Assembly (NCBI RefSeq): GCF_000204645.1
Contig: NC_015422.1
Coordinates: forward strand, 1,815,001-1,879,000
Source: Alicycliphilus denitrificans K601
Lineage (GTDB): Bacteria; Pseudomonadota; Gammaproteobacteria; Burkholderiales; Burkholderiaceae_C
DNA: 64,000 bases
Direction of reading: 5' to 3'
Positions within the stretch are counted from its first letter, which is position 1. Each line of letters opens with the position of its first letter. The position numbers were made by a program, and so were the translations under genes. Under the pieces are notes generated by a model. That model searched no databases, was not told the DNA's origin, and saw nothing but the letters and a program-made list of their open reading frames with translations. Positions 8,337 to 17,935 of the stretch are shown piece after piece.

Positions 8337-8762
8337 ATGAAGATGACCACTCATCCACAACGCAGCATCTGGCACTGGCTGATCTCCCTGCTCGCGATCG
8401 GCTTCGGCCTGCTCACTCTTCGGGAGGGCGGCGCCGTTCTGTTTGTCGACGGCGCGGCGCGCCAAGCCGCCGGCCACTATGTGCCCTTCGTGCTCTGGTT
8501 CAATTTTCTGGCCGGGTTCGCCTACATCGTCGCCGGCGTCGGCTTGTGGATGCGCCGGCGCTGGGCCGCGTGGTTAGCGATTGTCATCACGGTGGCGACC
8601 GCACTCGTGTTCCTCGCTTTCGGAGTGCATGTGGCTCTGGGTGGCGCCTGGGAGCGACGCACGGTGGTCGCCATGACGCTGCGCACGTTGGTGTGGGCTG
8701 GCATAGCGGCCATCGCCTGGCGCCGGTCAGCGGCGAATGCGCCGGTCGCACGCGAGCACTGA
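8337..8762 (+). CDS. Small integral membrane protein of the efflux unit
   Basis: 141 aa with four predicted membrane segments (about 13-33, 48-73, 78-102 and 112-130) and short loops. No catalytic motif was recognised. It lies between the TetR gene and the HlyD-like gene on the same strand, which suggests co-transcription and an accessory role in the exporter or in envelope stress. The ATG at 8337 follows a weak AAAGG, and the ATG two codons later is an alternative. Function unknown. Confidence 0.65.
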   Translation: MKMTTHPQRSIWHWLISLLAIGFGLLTLREGGAVLFVDGAARQAAGHYVPFVLWFNFLAGFAYIVAGVGLWMRRRWAAWLAIVITVATALVFLAFGVHVALGGAWERRTVVAMTLRTLVWAGIAAIAWRRSAANAPVAREH

Positions 8763-8789
8763 GCACCTTTATCCAGCGGAAACCCATCG

Positions 8790-9830
8790 ATGAAAACTCC
8801 AAACCTCCTCTTCAAGAAAACCCGTTGGGTCGTGATCGCCGTCGTCGTGCTCGCTCTTGGCGGCGCACTGGCGTTCTGGTTGTCGCGCGACCATGGACAA
8901 CAAGATGCATTGCGCCTCTACGGCAACGTCGACATCCGCGAGGTGCAACTGGCCTTCCGTCAGCCCGGGCGCGTGATGCAAATGGCTTTCGATGAGGGCG
9001 ATGCCGTCAGCGCGGGCGCGCGCCTGGCGGCGCTTGACGCGCAACCCTATCGGGAAGCACTTGCGGCAGCACAGGCCCAGGTGCAGGTGGCGCAGGCGGA
9101 ACTGGCCAAGCTGCGCCGCGGCCTGCGACCGCAGGAAATCACCCAGGCGCGCGAAGCCCTCAGGCAGGCCCAGGCGCTCGCCACCGAGACCGAGCGCAAT
9201 TTCCAGCGCCAGAGTGGCCTGCTGGCATCGGGCGCCAGCAGCCAGCGCACGGTCGATGCAGCCCGCACGGCGCGCGACCAGGCAGCCGCTGGCGTCGAAG
9301 CGGCCAAGGCGGCCCTGTCGCAAGCATCCGAAGGTTTTCGCAAGGAAGACATCGCCGCGGCAGAAGCTCGCCTTGCGGCCGCACAGGCTGCCGCAGCGCA
9401 AGCCACGACAGCCTTGGCGGACACCGAGTTGATGGCGCCCAGTAGCGGCACCGTCATCGCACGAGTGCGGGAGCCCGGCAGCATGGTCGCAAGCCAGAGC
9501 GCGGTCTACAGCCTGAGCCTGGACAAGCCGGTTTACGTGCGCGCCTACGTGGGCGAGTCGGACTTGGGGCGCATCGCGCCCGGTACTGTGGTGCGCGTCA
9601 AAAGCGATTCATCAGAGAAGGTCTATCGCGGCCAGATCGGCTTCATCTCGCCGCGCGCCGAGTTCACCCCCAAGACGGTGGAGACGACGGATTTGCGCAC
9701 GGATCTGGTCTACCGCCTGCGCATCGTCATCGACGAAGCCGACAGCGACAGTGCCTTGCGCCAGGGCATGCCGGTGACGATCGAGGTCGATGCGAAAGCC
9801 GGCACCCGTATCCCGGCGGGGGAGCGTTGA
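8790..9830 (+). CDS. ybhG: HlyD/YbhG-type periplasmic adaptor (membrane fusion protein)
   Basis: 346 aa. A single N-terminal membrane anchor (residues 12-32) precedes a split biotinyl/lipoyl-like domain (GRVMQMAFDEGDAVSAGARLAALD and MAPSSGTVIARVREPGSMV), a long coiled-coil hairpin rich in Ala, Gln and Glu, and a beta-barrel domain. It would link the inner-membrane ABC pump encoded by the next three genes to the outer-membrane factor at 13890. The next start codon lies one base beyond its TGA, indicating tight coupling. Symbol by similarity to E. coli YbhG. Confidence 0.85.
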   Translation: MKTPNLLFKKTRWVVIAVVVLALGGALAFWLSRDHGQQDALRLYGNVDIREVQLAFRQPGRVMQMAFDEGDAVSAGARLAALDAQPYREALAAAQAQVQVAQAELAKLRRGLRPQEITQAREALRQAQALATETERNFQRQSGLLASGASSQRTVDAARTARDQAAAGVEAAKAALSQASEGFRKEDIAAAEARLAAAQAAAAQATTALADTELMAPSSGTVIARVREPGSMVASQSAVYSLSLDKPVYVRAYVGESDLGRIAPGTVVRVKSDSSEKVYRGQIGFISPRAEFTPKTVETTDLRTDLVYRLRIVIDEADSDSALRQGMPVTIEVDAKAGTRIPAGER

Positions 9831-9831
9831 A

Positions 9832-11604
9832 ATGCAGGCAAGCCCTGCTATCGCCGCCGTGCCTGCGGGTGCGGGCGAAGACGCTGCCATCGTCATCGAA
9901 GACGTGGACAAGCATTTCGGCGACGTAAAGGCGCTGCGGGGCTTGAGCGCGCGCATCCACTATGGACGGCTGACGGGTCTGGTCGGCCCCGACGGCGCCG
10001 GCAAGACGACGCTGATGCGGATTCTGACCGGCCTCCTGGTGCCGAACGCCGGCCACGTCACCTTGGCAGGCTATGACGTGGTCAAGGACAACGACGCCAT
10101 TCATGTCGCCAGTGGCTACATGCCGCAACGCTTTGGCCTGTACGAAGACCTGTCGGTGATGGAGAACATGCGCCTGTATGCGCAGTTGCGCGGCATGGAT
10201 GCGGACCGCAACGCCGATCTGTTTGCCGAGCTGCTGGACTTCACGCGGCTCGGACCCTTCACCAAACGCCTGGCCGGCAAGCTCTCCGGCGGCATGAAGC
10301 AGAAGCTGGGCCTTGCCTGTGCGCTCATGGCGCGGCCGAAGGTGCTGCTGCTGGACGAGCCGGGCGTGGGTGTCGACCCGGTCAGCCGCCAGGACTTGTG
10401 GCGCATGGTGCAGGCGCTGACCGATGAAGGCATGGCCGTGGTCTGGTCCACCGCCTATCTCGACGAAGCCGAGCGCTGCGAGAGCGTGCTGCTGCTGAAC
10501 CAAGGGAAGCTCCTGTTCGATGGCCCGCCGCAGGAGCTGACCGCGCAGCTCGAAGGCCGCAGTTTCCGTCTGGAAGACGTCGGTGCCGAGCGCCGAGCGG
10601 TCCTGACCCAGGCACTCGACCTGCCCAGCGTGAGCGATGGCGTGATCCAGGGCGCCGGCGTGCGCGTGGTGTTGCGCGAGGGCGCTCAAGCGGAGCAGCT
10701 CCAGGCCCTGTCCGATCAGGCGCGAGTGGAGCTGGCGCAGGTGCCCGCGCGCTTCGAAGACGCCTTCATCGATCTGCTCGGTGGCGGCCCCGGCGGCACT
10801 TCGACGCTGGCCGAGCGTCTGCCGCCGGTTGAGCTGGGTTCCGACATTGCCGTGTCGTGCCGAAACCTCACCAAGCGCTTCGGCGAGTTCACCGCCACCG
10901 ACAACGTCAGCTTCGAGGTGCAAAAGGGCGAAATCTTCGGCCTGCTCGGCCCTAACGGCGCCGGCAAGTCCACCACCTTCAAGATGTTGTGCGGCCTGAT
11001 GAAACCAACTGCTGGCGAAGCGCATGTGGTGGGCCATGATCTGCGCCGCGCCACCGGCGCAGCCAAGAGCCGGCTCGGCTACATGGCGCAGAAGTTTTCG
11101 CTCTACGGCCTGCTCTCGGTGCAGCAGAACCTGGAATTCTCGGCCGGCGTCTACGGACTGGAAGGCAACACCCGGCGCGAGCGCATTGCCGAGATGATCG
11201 AAACCTTCGATCTGGGCGACTGGCTGTCCGCCACGCCCGATTCCCTGCCGCTGGGCCACAAGCAGCGCCTGGCATTGGCTTGTTCGCTGATGCACCGGCC
11301 GCCCGTGCTGTTCCTAGATGAACCCACTTCGGGCGTGGACCCGATCACCCGGCGCGAATTCTGGACCCACATCAACGGACTGGCCCGCAAGGGCGTGACC
11401 ATCATGGTCACCACCCACTTCATGGACGAGGCCGAATACTGCGACCGCGTGGCCATGCTCTCGCGTGCGCAACTGATTGCGCTGGATACGCCCGACGCGC
11501 TCAAACGTTCGGCGGTCAGCCCCGAACGACCCGACCCGACGATGGAGGACGCCTTCATTCACCTGGTGGAGTCGGCGGACCGCGAGCTGGAGGCCGCCAC
11601 ATGA
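9832..11604 (+). CDS. ybhF: Dual-domain ABC transporter ATPase (YbhF-like)
   Basis: 590 aa with two nucleotide-binding domains. Domain 1 has Walker A GPDGAGKTT, signature LSGGMKQKLG and Walker B LLLDEPGVGVDP. Domain 2 (from about residue 340) has GPNGAGKST, a degenerate signature (LPLGHKQRL) and LFLDEPTSGVDP. The fused double ATPase is the hallmark of YbhF. It energises export through the two permeases that follow. The ATG at 9832, preceded by GGGGGAG, is preferred to an upstream frame start inside the previous gene. It overlaps the next gene by 4 bp (ATGA). Confidence 0.9.
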   Translation: MQASPAIAAVPAGAGEDAAIVIEDVDKHFGDVKALRGLSARIHYGRLTGLVGPDGAGKTTLMRILTGLLVPNAGHVTLAGYDVVKDNDAIHVASGYMPQRFGLYEDLSVMENMRLYAQLRGMDADRNADLFAELLDFTRLGPFTKRLAGKLSGGMKQKLGLACALMARPKVLLLDEPGVGVDPVSRQDLWRMVQALTDEGMAVVWSTAYLDEAERCESVLLLNQGKLLFDGPPQELTAQLEGRSFRLEDVGAERRAVLTQALDLPSVSDGVIQGAGVRVVLREGAQAEQLQALSDQARVELAQVPARFEDAFIDLLGGGPGGTSTLAERLPPVELGSDIAVSCRNLTKRFGEFTATDNVSFEVQKGEIFGLLGPNGAGKSTTFKMLCGLMKPTAGEAHVVGHDLRRATGAAKSRLGYMAQKFSLYGLLSVQQNLEFSAGVYGLEGNTRRERIAEMIETFDLGDWLSATPDSLPLGHKQRLALACSLMHRPPVLFLDEPTSGVDPITRREFWTHINGLARKGVTIMVTTHFMDEAEYCDRVAMLSRAQLIALDTPDALKRSAVSPERPDPTMEDAFIHLVESADRELEAAT

Positions 11605-12770
11605 ACGGCACCACAAAGCACAAGGACGGGAATGGACCACAGCAGACCGACCTGCGCCATTTTGATCTGCGGCGCTTGATCGCCCTGGTCACCAAGGAAA
11701 GCTACCAGGCGCTGCGCGACCCCTCGACGCTGCTGATCGCGTTCGTGCTGCCGGTGGTGTTGCTGCTGCTGTTCGCCTATGCGGTGTCGCTGGATGCGAA
11801 GGATGTCCGCGTCGGCGTGGTGCTGGAGTCGCCCGGCGCTGCAGCGCAGGAGCTTGCGGCGGCCTTTGCCGGCACAAAGTTCCTGGATGCCCACTTCGCC
11901 CATGACCGGCGCGAAGTGGCCGACCAGCTGGTCTCAGGCGACCTGCGCGGCTACGTGGTGATCCCGCAGGATTTCGAGCAGCGGCTGGCCCAGCGTGGCA
12001 GCGAGCCGCTGGTGCAGATCGTCACCGACGGCTCCTACCCCAATACCGCCAACTACGTCGAGAACTACGCCCGCGGCGTTGTCCAGTCCTGGCGTGCCGG
12101 ACTGGACGTCGGAGCACCAGCGCAGGCCGTCATGCTGGAACCGCGCTACTGGTTCAACCCCGAGCTGGAAAGCCGCCGCGCACTGATTCCCGGTGCCATC
12201 GCCATCGTCATGACCATCATCGGCACCATGCTGACTGCACTGGTGGTGGCGCGTGAATGGGAGCGCGGCACCATGGAGGCGGTGCTGTCCACGCCGGCCT
12301 CGGTGGCCGAAATCCTGATCGGCAAGCTGCTGCCGTACTTCGTGCTCGGCATGCTGTCCACGCTGGGTGCGGCGGCGCTGGCGGTGTTCGTGTTCGGGGT
12401 CCCGATGCGGGGCTCGCTGGCGGCGCTGCTGCTGCTGTCGGCGGTGTTCATGGTGCCGGCGCTGGGTCAGGGTCTGCTGATTTCCTCCTTGGCACGCAAC
12501 CAGTTCCTGGCAGCGCAGATCGCGCTGTTCACGGGCTTCCTGCCGGCCTTCATGTTGTCGGGCTTTCTGTACGAGATCGACGCCATGCCGGCACCGATCC
12601 GCGCCATCACCTTGGTGGTTCCGGCGCGCTACTTCGTCGATTCGCTGAAGACGGTGTTCCTGGCCGGCGACATCTGGGCCGTGTTCCTGCCCAACCTGGC
12701 GGCCATGGCGGCGATCGGGGGGCTGTTCTTCGTGATCGCCAAGCGCGCCACGCGCAAGAACCTGGAGTGA
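11601..12770 (+). CDS. ybhS: ABC-2 type permease (YbhS-like)
   Basis: 389 aa. One N-terminal membrane helix (about 47-66) is followed by a large periplasmic domain and five C-terminal helices from residue 195 on, the layout of ABC-2 exporters. The start overlaps the ATPase stop by 4 bp. With the next gene it would make the heterodimeric channel of the exporter. Substrates of YbhFSR-type pumps include drugs and cations in E. coli; here the substrate is unknown. Confidence 0.88.
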   Translation: MNGTTKHKDGNGPQQTDLRHFDLRRLIALVTKESYQALRDPSTLLIAFVLPVVLLLLFAYAVSLDAKDVRVGVVLESPGAAAQELAAAFAGTKFLDAHFAHDRREVADQLVSGDLRGYVVIPQDFEQRLAQRGSEPLVQIVTDGSYPNTANYVENYARGVVQSWRAGLDVGAPAQAVMLEPRYWFNPELESRRALIPGAIAIVMTIIGTMLTALVVAREWERGTMEAVLSTPASVAEILIGKLLPYFVLGMLSTLGAAALAVFVFGVPMRGSLAALLLLSAVFMVPALGQGLLISSLARNQFLAAQIALFTGFLPAFMLSGFLYEIDAMPAPIRAITLVVPARYFVDSLKTVFLAGDIWAVFLPNLAAMAAIGGLFFVIAKRATRKNLE

Positions 12771-12774
12771 CGCG

Positions 12775-13893
12775 ATGTTGACTTCCGCATTCTCGTTCAC
12801 CCGCCTGCGCGCCCAGTTCATCAAGGAAGTGCTCAGCGTCCTGCGCGACCCGCGCAGCCGCATGGTGGTGTTCGTGCCGCCGATCCTGCAGTTGCTGGTG
12901 TTCGCCTTTGCCGCGACGCTGGAAGTGCGCAACGTCGATATCGCCGTCTACGATCAGGATGCGGGGCGCTGGTCGCACGAGTTGGTACAGCGCCTGGACA
13001 GCGCCCGCTTCATCACCCACGTCCGGCATGTCGACAGCCAACAGCAGCTCCACGAGCTGATCGACCGTGGCGAGGTGATCGCCGCGCTCGCCATCCCGGT
13101 GGATTTCTCGCGCTCCATCGCCGCCGGCGAAAGTGGCCGCGCGCAGGTACTGGTCGATGGCCGGCGCAGCAACTCCGGGCAGATCACCGTGGCCTATCTG
13201 TCCACAATCGCCGCCGATGTCGGCGCCGAGGTCGTGCCCGACGCCCAGGCACCAACGCCCGTGGTCGTGCGCCACTGGTTCAACCCGAATCTGGTCTACC
13301 GCTGGTTCATCGTGCCCGGCCTGACGGGCATCCTGGCGCTGTTCAGCTCGCTCTTGATCACCTCGTTGTCGATCGCGCGCGAGCGCGAGCTGGGCACCTT
13401 CGACCAGTTGCTGGTGTCGCCCACCTCGACGCCCGAGATCATCATCTCCAAGTCGCTGCCGGCACTCGCAATTGGCACCGGGCTGGGCCTGTTCATGATC
13501 AGCGCGGGCGTCTTCCTGTTCGGCATCCCGTTTACGGGCTCGTTTGCACTCCTGCTTGCCAGCCTGGTGCTGTTCATCGCCTCGGTGGTCGGCATCGGTC
13601 TGATGATTTCCGCGGTCAGCATGACGCAGCAGCAGGCCATCCTGGGAGCGTTCGCCATCGGCGTGCCGGCGGTGCTGATGTCCGGCTTTGCGACGCCTGT
13701 GGAAAACATGCCTGTCGTCCTGCAATGGCTGGCTCAGGCCATCCCACTGACCCATTTCCTCATCATCGTCGAAGGCAGCTTTCTCAAGGCCATGCCGCCC
13801 GGTGACATTCTCGCCAGCCTGTGGCCGCTGGCGGTCATCGCCCTCGCCACGCTGACCATGGCCACCGTATTCGTCCGAGGACGCCTGCAATGA
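12775..13893 (+). CDS. ybhR: ABC-2 type permease (YbhR-like)
   Basis: 372 aa with the same topology as the preceding permease: an N-terminal helix (about 22-42), a periplasmic domain and C-terminal membrane helices (LTGILALFSSLLITSLSIARERELGTFDQLLVSP). The EREL-G-T-D-Q-L-L motif is typical of ABC-2 exporters. The gene starts 4 bp after its partner and overlaps the outer-membrane factor gene by 4 bp (ATGA). Confidence 0.88.
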   Translation: MLTSAFSFTRLRAQFIKEVLSVLRDPRSRMVVFVPPILQLLVFAFAATLEVRNVDIAVYDQDAGRWSHELVQRLDSARFITHVRHVDSQQQLHELIDRGEVIAALAIPVDFSRSIAAGESGRAQVLVDGRRSNSGQITVAYLSTIAADVGAEVVPDAQAPTPVVVRHWFNPNLVYRWFIVPGLTGILALFSSLLITSLSIARERELGTFDQLLVSPTSTPEIIISKSLPALAIGTGLGLFMISAGVFLFGIPFTGSFALLLASLVLFIASVVGIGLMISAVSMTQQQAILGAFAIGVPAVLMSGFATPVENMPVVLQWLAQAIPLTHFLIIVEGSFLKAMPPGDILASLWPLAVIALATLTMATVFVRGRLQ

Positions 13894-15428
13894 AATCCAA
13901 GCCCCGCACTCCCTTTCTTCGCGCAACCGTCACCGGCCTGACCCCTGGGCGCGCGCGTCCGCTCGTGCTGGCCCTGTCCTGCGTGCTGCTGACTGCCTGC
14001 GCAAGCGTGGGCCCCGACTACCGCGAGCCGCCGCCGGTCGACGTCGGCAGCGGCTGGAGCTTGCCGTTGGCAAGCGAATCCCAGTCCGCAGACTTGAGCC
14101 AATGGTGGTCTGCACTGGACGATCCCATCCTCGATCGCCTGATGGCCACGGCGCTGGCACAGAACCTGGATCTGCGCCACGCTGCGGCACGCATCGATGA
14201 GGCACGCGCCCTGCGCGATCGTGTGGCCGGCGAGGCATTGCCCACCGCCGCCGCTGGCGCGAGCGTCAACCGGCGCCGTCAAAGCGAGAACGGACCCCTG
14301 CCCGTAGGTTCGATCCCCGGCCTTGACGCCACGCAGACCATCTACGACGCGGGCTTCGACGCGGCCTGGGAGGCCGACTTGTTCGGGGCCAAGCGGCGGG
14401 CGCTGGAAGGCGCCAGCGCCCGCCTGCAGGCGACCGAAGCCGAGGCGCAGGGCATACGCATGCGCATCGTGGCCGAGGTCGCGCGCACTTGGTTCACCGC
14501 CGTCGGCGCCCGCTACGAGTTGCACGCACAACAGGCCACACTGGATACGCTGCAGCAGACCTTGGAATTGGTGCGCCTGCGGCATGCGCTGGGCGACGCG
14601 TCGGCCGCCGACGTGGAGGCGGCGTACGCCCAATGGACAGCAGTCAACGCGCTCATCCCGGATATCCAGGCGCGTCAGCGCGCCGCGATACTCAGCCTGG
14701 GCGTGCTGCTGGGCGCGCCGCCGGAGCGGGAGCTGGCACTGCTGGATGGCCCCTTGACGCCGAGCACGCTGCGGGCGCTGCCGGTGGGCGAGCGCGCAGA
14801 GATGCTGCGCCGGCGCCCGGACGTGCTGGCTGCGGAACGTCGCCTGGCAGCGAGTTCCGCCGACATCGGCGTGGCCACGGCCGAGTTGTTCCCCAAACTC
14901 TCCATCGGTGTCGGTGGCGGGTTCCAAGCGCTCAGTACGGGCGATTGGTTCGATGCATCCAGCTCGCGTTTTTCCATCCTGCCGCTGATTTCCTGGCGCC
15001 TGTTCGACGGTGGCCGTGTGCGAGCCGAAATTCGGGCACGCGAGGCGGCCGAGCGACAGGCCGCGCTGGCCTATGAGCAGGCCGTGCTGGCGGCGCTGGG
15101 CGATGCCGAGCGCGCGCTTGGCGACTACCACGGCGGGCTGGACACACTGGAGCGCCGCGGTATGGCACTGGATGCCGCGCGCACCAGCTACGGCCACGCC
15201 AAGGCGCGCTACGCGGCGGGCGACATTGCGCTGGTCGAACTGCTGGCTGCCCAGCGCAGTCTGCACGAGGCCGAAACCGCAGCCGCACGCGCGCATACCA
15301 ACGCCGCCGTGCAACTGGTGGCGCTGTACAAGGCCCTTGGTGGTGGCTGGGACGTATCCACGACGGCATCGACCGCAACCCATCCGCTGCGGGGCGCTGC
15401 CGCCCCCGTCGCGTTTTCAAGCCGCTGA
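13890..15428 (+). CDS. Outer-membrane efflux lipoprotein (NodT/OprM family)
   Basis: 512 aa. The lipoprotein signal ends in LLTAC with lipidated Cys37, then GPDYREPPP, the standard start of NodT-family channels. Two OEP repeats follow with long alpha-helical hairpins, and GVLLGAPPERELALLDG and RRRPDVLAAERRLAASSADIGVA are family signatures. It supplies the outer-membrane exit duct and completes a tripartite pump with the HlyD-like and ABC proteins. The start overlaps the permease stop by 4 bp. Confidence 0.9.
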   Translation: MKSKPRTPFLRATVTGLTPGRARPLVLALSCVLLTACASVGPDYREPPPVDVGSGWSLPLASESQSADLSQWWSALDDPILDRLMATALAQNLDLRHAAARIDEARALRDRVAGEALPTAAAGASVNRRRQSENGPLPVGSIPGLDATQTIYDAGFDAAWEADLFGAKRRALEGASARLQATEAEAQGIRMRIVAEVARTWFTAVGARYELHAQQATLDTLQQTLELVRLRHALGDASAADVEAAYAQWTAVNALIPDIQARQRAAILSLGVLLGAPPERELALLDGPLTPSTLRALPVGERAEMLRRRPDVLAAERRLAASSADIGVATAELFPKLSIGVGGGFQALSTGDWFDASSSRFSILPLISWRLFDGGRVRAEIRAREAAERQAALAYEQAVLAALGDAERALGDYHGGLDTLERRGMALDAARTSYGHAKARYAAGDIALVELLAAQRSLHEAETAAARAHTNAAVQLVALYKALGGGWDVSTTASTATHPLRGAAAPVAFSSR

Positions 15429-15448
15429 TTCAACACAAGGAGACCGTC

Positions 15449-15652
15449 ATGCAAATCAACGTTGGAAATCTCGACCGCATTGTGCGCATCGTCATCGGAC
15501 TGATTTTGCTCAGTCTCCCATTGTGGCTGGACTCATCCTGGCGTTGGCTGGGACTCATTGGAATCATGCCACTCCTCACCGGCCTGGCAGGCCGCTGTCC
15601 TGGCTATCGCCTGCTCGGCCTCAGCACTTGCCCGATGCGAAAACCCGAGTGA
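15449..15652 (+). CDS. DUF2892 (YgaP-like) membrane protein
   Basis: 67 aa starting MQINVGNLDRIVRIVIGLILL, the classic DUF2892 opening, with two membrane helices and the conserved CPGYRLLGLSTC pair of cysteines. An AAGGAG lies ahead of the ATG. It lies between the efflux genes and the MBL-fold gene on the same strand. Proteins of this family often accompany rhodanese or sulfur-stress genes, but the function is not known. Confidence 0.85.
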   Translation: MQINVGNLDRIVRIVIGLILLSLPLWLDSSWRWLGLIGIMPLLTGLAGRCPGYRLLGLSTCPMRKPE

Positions 15653-15659
15653 ACGCCCT

Positions 15660-17069
15660 ATGAAACTCAGTTTTTTGGGCGCAGCCCGAGAAGTCACCGG
15701 ATCGTGCTTTCTGGTCGAAGCGGCTAATGTCCGCTTCCTGGTCGATTGCGGCATGGTTCAAGGTGGGCGTATAGCAGCAGCACGCAACCACGAGCCGTTC
15801 GCGTTCGACCCGGCGTCCATTGACTTCGTCCTGCTGACCCACGCCCACATCGACCACAGCGGGCTATTGCCCAAACTCACGCGCGCCGGGTTCAAGGGGT
15901 CCATCTACGCCACGCCAGCGACGGTTGATCTGCTCGGGGTGATGCTGCCCGATAGCGCTCACATCCAGGAAAGCGATGCCAAGCGGGTTGCCAAGCGGCT
16001 CAAAGAAAAGACCGTGCCGCCACCCCTGTATACCCTGCAGGATGCACACGAATGCCTGCAGCAAGTACGAGGTATCGAATACGACCGGGAGTTCGCACCC
16101 CGCGTCGGGGTGCGCGCCCGCTTTCGTGATGCCGGACACATCCTTGGTTCGGCCATCGTGGAAGTGTGGATTACCGAGTACGGTTACCCCACGAAGATCG
16201 TGTTCAGCGGCGATCTGGGTCAGCCGGGACGCCCCATCCTGCGCGACCCGACACCCATTGAGGAAGCCGACATCCTCGTCATCGAGTCCACCTACGGTGA
16301 CCGCCGGCACAAGGATTTTTCGGCGACCGAAGCGGACATGATCGGCATCGTCGAGAAAACCCTGTTCGAGCGCGGCGGCAATGTCATCGTTCCGGCCTTT
16401 GCGGTCGGCCGAACCCAGGAGGTGCTCTACCACCTACATCGTCTCACCTGCGAAGGGCGTCTGCAGCGTCCAATGGTGTTTGTCGATTCGCCGATGGCCA
16501 CCGAGGCCACACGCATCACGCGTGAACATCTCGAATTGTTCGACGAACAGGCGAAGCGGTTGGCCGGATGGCACGCGCGCGGCGAGAACCTCCCGTACCT
16601 GGATTTCACAGCGAGCGCTGAGGAGTCCATGGCGCTGAACCGGATTCGCTCCGGGGCCATCATTATTTCTGCCAGCGGCATGTGCGATGCGGGACGTATC
16701 CGGCACCACCTGCGCCACAACTTGCCACGCCGCGAATGCAGCATCTTGTTTCCCGGTTTCCAGGCGCAGGGGACGCTTGGCCGGCGCCTGATCGAGGGGG
16801 CCGAACGTGTACGCATCTTCGGCGAGGACATCCCGGTACGTGCGGCGATCCACAGCGTGGACGGCCTCTCGGCGCATGCCGACCAGAAGGCGCTGCTGGA
16901 TTGGGCCCGTGCTTTCATTCAAGCACCGGCGCAAACCTTCGTGGTGCATGGGGAATCGTCGGCCGCGCAAACCTTCGCTGACCTCTTGCAGCAGCAACTC
17001 GGCTGGCAGGTCACGGTGCCCGAGTATGGCCATGCGCTGCGCTGGCCGGACTTTCTGGCGCACGAGTGA
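15660..17069 (+). CDS. MBL-fold / beta-CASP hydrolase
   Basis: 469 aa. The metallo-beta-lactamase signature HAHIDH is at residues 61-66, further metal-binding His motifs lie in RDAGHILGS and VHSVDGLSAHAD, and a beta-CASP insert plus C-terminal RMMBL segment follow. The architecture is that of RNA-processing exonucleases (YsaN/CPSF73-like), but substrates of bacterial stand-alone members are mostly untested. The ATG at 15660 gives the family N-terminus MKLSFLGAAREVTGS. Its stop overlaps the next ATG (TGATG), so both are probably translated together. Confidence 0.85.
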   Translation: MKLSFLGAAREVTGSCFLVEAANVRFLVDCGMVQGGRIAAARNHEPFAFDPASIDFVLLTHAHIDHSGLLPKLTRAGFKGSIYATPATVDLLGVMLPDSAHIQESDAKRVAKRLKEKTVPPPLYTLQDAHECLQQVRGIEYDREFAPRVGVRARFRDAGHILGSAIVEVWITEYGYPTKIVFSGDLGQPGRPILRDPTPIEEADILVIESTYGDRRHKDFSATEADMIGIVEKTLFERGGNVIVPAFAVGRTQEVLYHLHRLTCEGRLQRPMVFVDSPMATEATRITREHLELFDEQAKRLAGWHARGENLPYLDFTASAEESMALNRIRSGAIIISASGMCDAGRIRHHLRHNLPRRECSILFPGFQAQGTLGRRLIEGAERVRIFGEDIPVRAAIHSVDGLSAHADQKALLDWARAFIQAPAQTFVVHGESSAAQTFADLLQQQLGWQVTVPEYGHALRWPDFLAHE

Positions 17070-17935
17070 TGAAGCCCGCAGAAGATCTCGATGAACGCCT
17101 GCGCGCCATCCGCGAGTCGCCAACGTACCGGCTTGCGTACGAAGACATCGAGCTGCTTGGCCAGGACGAACTGCGGCCGCTGCGACTACAGCTCGAACTG
17201 CTCAAGCCCGAGCGCATCCTGCACGAGCAAGGCATTCGCTCGACGGTAGTGGTCTTCGGCAGCGCACGCGTGAGCGATGCCGAGACGGCAGAAGCCCGTC
17301 TTGGCGTTCTGGAGCGTCAGGCGCTCGTCACTCCGGAGGATGTCGGGCTGCGGCAAGAGCTTGCGCGGGCCAATCGCCGGGTCGAACAGGCACGTCACTA
17401 CGAGCAAGCGAGGCGTTTCTCGGGCCTTATTTCGGCGCGTTTCCAGCAGCAAAACCGCCGTGATTTCGTCGTCGTCACCGGGGGTGGGCCCGGCATCATG
17501 GAGGCCGCCAACCGCGGTGCTTTCGAGGTCGGCGCACGTTCGATTGGCCTCAACATCACGCTGCCCCACGAACAGGCACCCAACCCCTACATGTGCCCGG
17601 ATTTGGCGTTCCGATTCCACTATTTCGCGCTGCGCAAGATGCACTTCTTGTTGCACGCCAAGGGCTTGGTGGCCTTCCCCGGTGGCTATGGAACGCTCGA
17701 TGAGCTGTTCGAGGTGCTCACCTTGATCCAGACCAGAAAGATGCAGCGTGTTCCGGTGGTGCTGGTCGGCCGTGCATTCTGGCGTCGCGTAGTTGATTTC
17801 GATCTTCTGCTCGACGAAGGCTATGTCTCTTCATCCGATCTCGACTTGTTCACCTGCGTAGACGATGCGGAGGAAATCGTCAGTGCCCTCGAACGCTTTT
17901 ACGTCAACAGGGCGGCAGGCGATGGGGCAACATGA
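17069..17935 (+). CDS. LOG-family (TIGR00730-like) Rossmann protein
   Basis: 288 aa. The lysine-decarboxylase-like/LOG core shows TGGGPGIMEAANRGA (about 137-151) and the catalytic PGGYGTLDE at 204-212. Family members cleave nucleoside monophosphates to the base and ribose 5-phosphate. An N-terminal helical extension of about 55 residues is longer than in the smallest LOG enzymes. The ATG overlaps the MBL gene's stop, and the gene overlaps the LpxR-like gene by 4 bp. Its link to efflux or PHA is unknown. Confidence 0.82.
   Translation: MKPAEDLDERLRAIRESPTYRLAYEDIELLGQDELRPLRLQLELLKPERILHEQGIRSTVVVFGSARVSDAETAEARLGVLERQALVTPEDVGLRQELARANRRVEQARHYEQARRFSGLISARFQQQNRRDFVVVTGGGPGIMEAANRGAFEVGARSIGLNITLPHEQAPNPYMCPDLAFRFHYFALRKMHFLLHAKGLVAFPGGYGTLDELFEVLTLIQTRKMQRVPVVLVGRAFWRRVVDFDLLLDEGYVSSSDLDLFTCVDDAEEIVSALERFYVNRAAGDGAT

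Noticed and set aside
9727..11295. 522-aa leftward open frame opposite the YbhF-like ATPase gene
   Set aside because: It mirrors a clear ABC ATPase gene in high-GC DNA, is Gln/His/Arg-rich and has no family motif; a codon-bias shadow.
12607..15383. Two long leftward frames opposite the permease and outer-membrane factor genes
   Set aside because: Both are antisense to well-supported genes and lack recognisable domains or ribosome sites.
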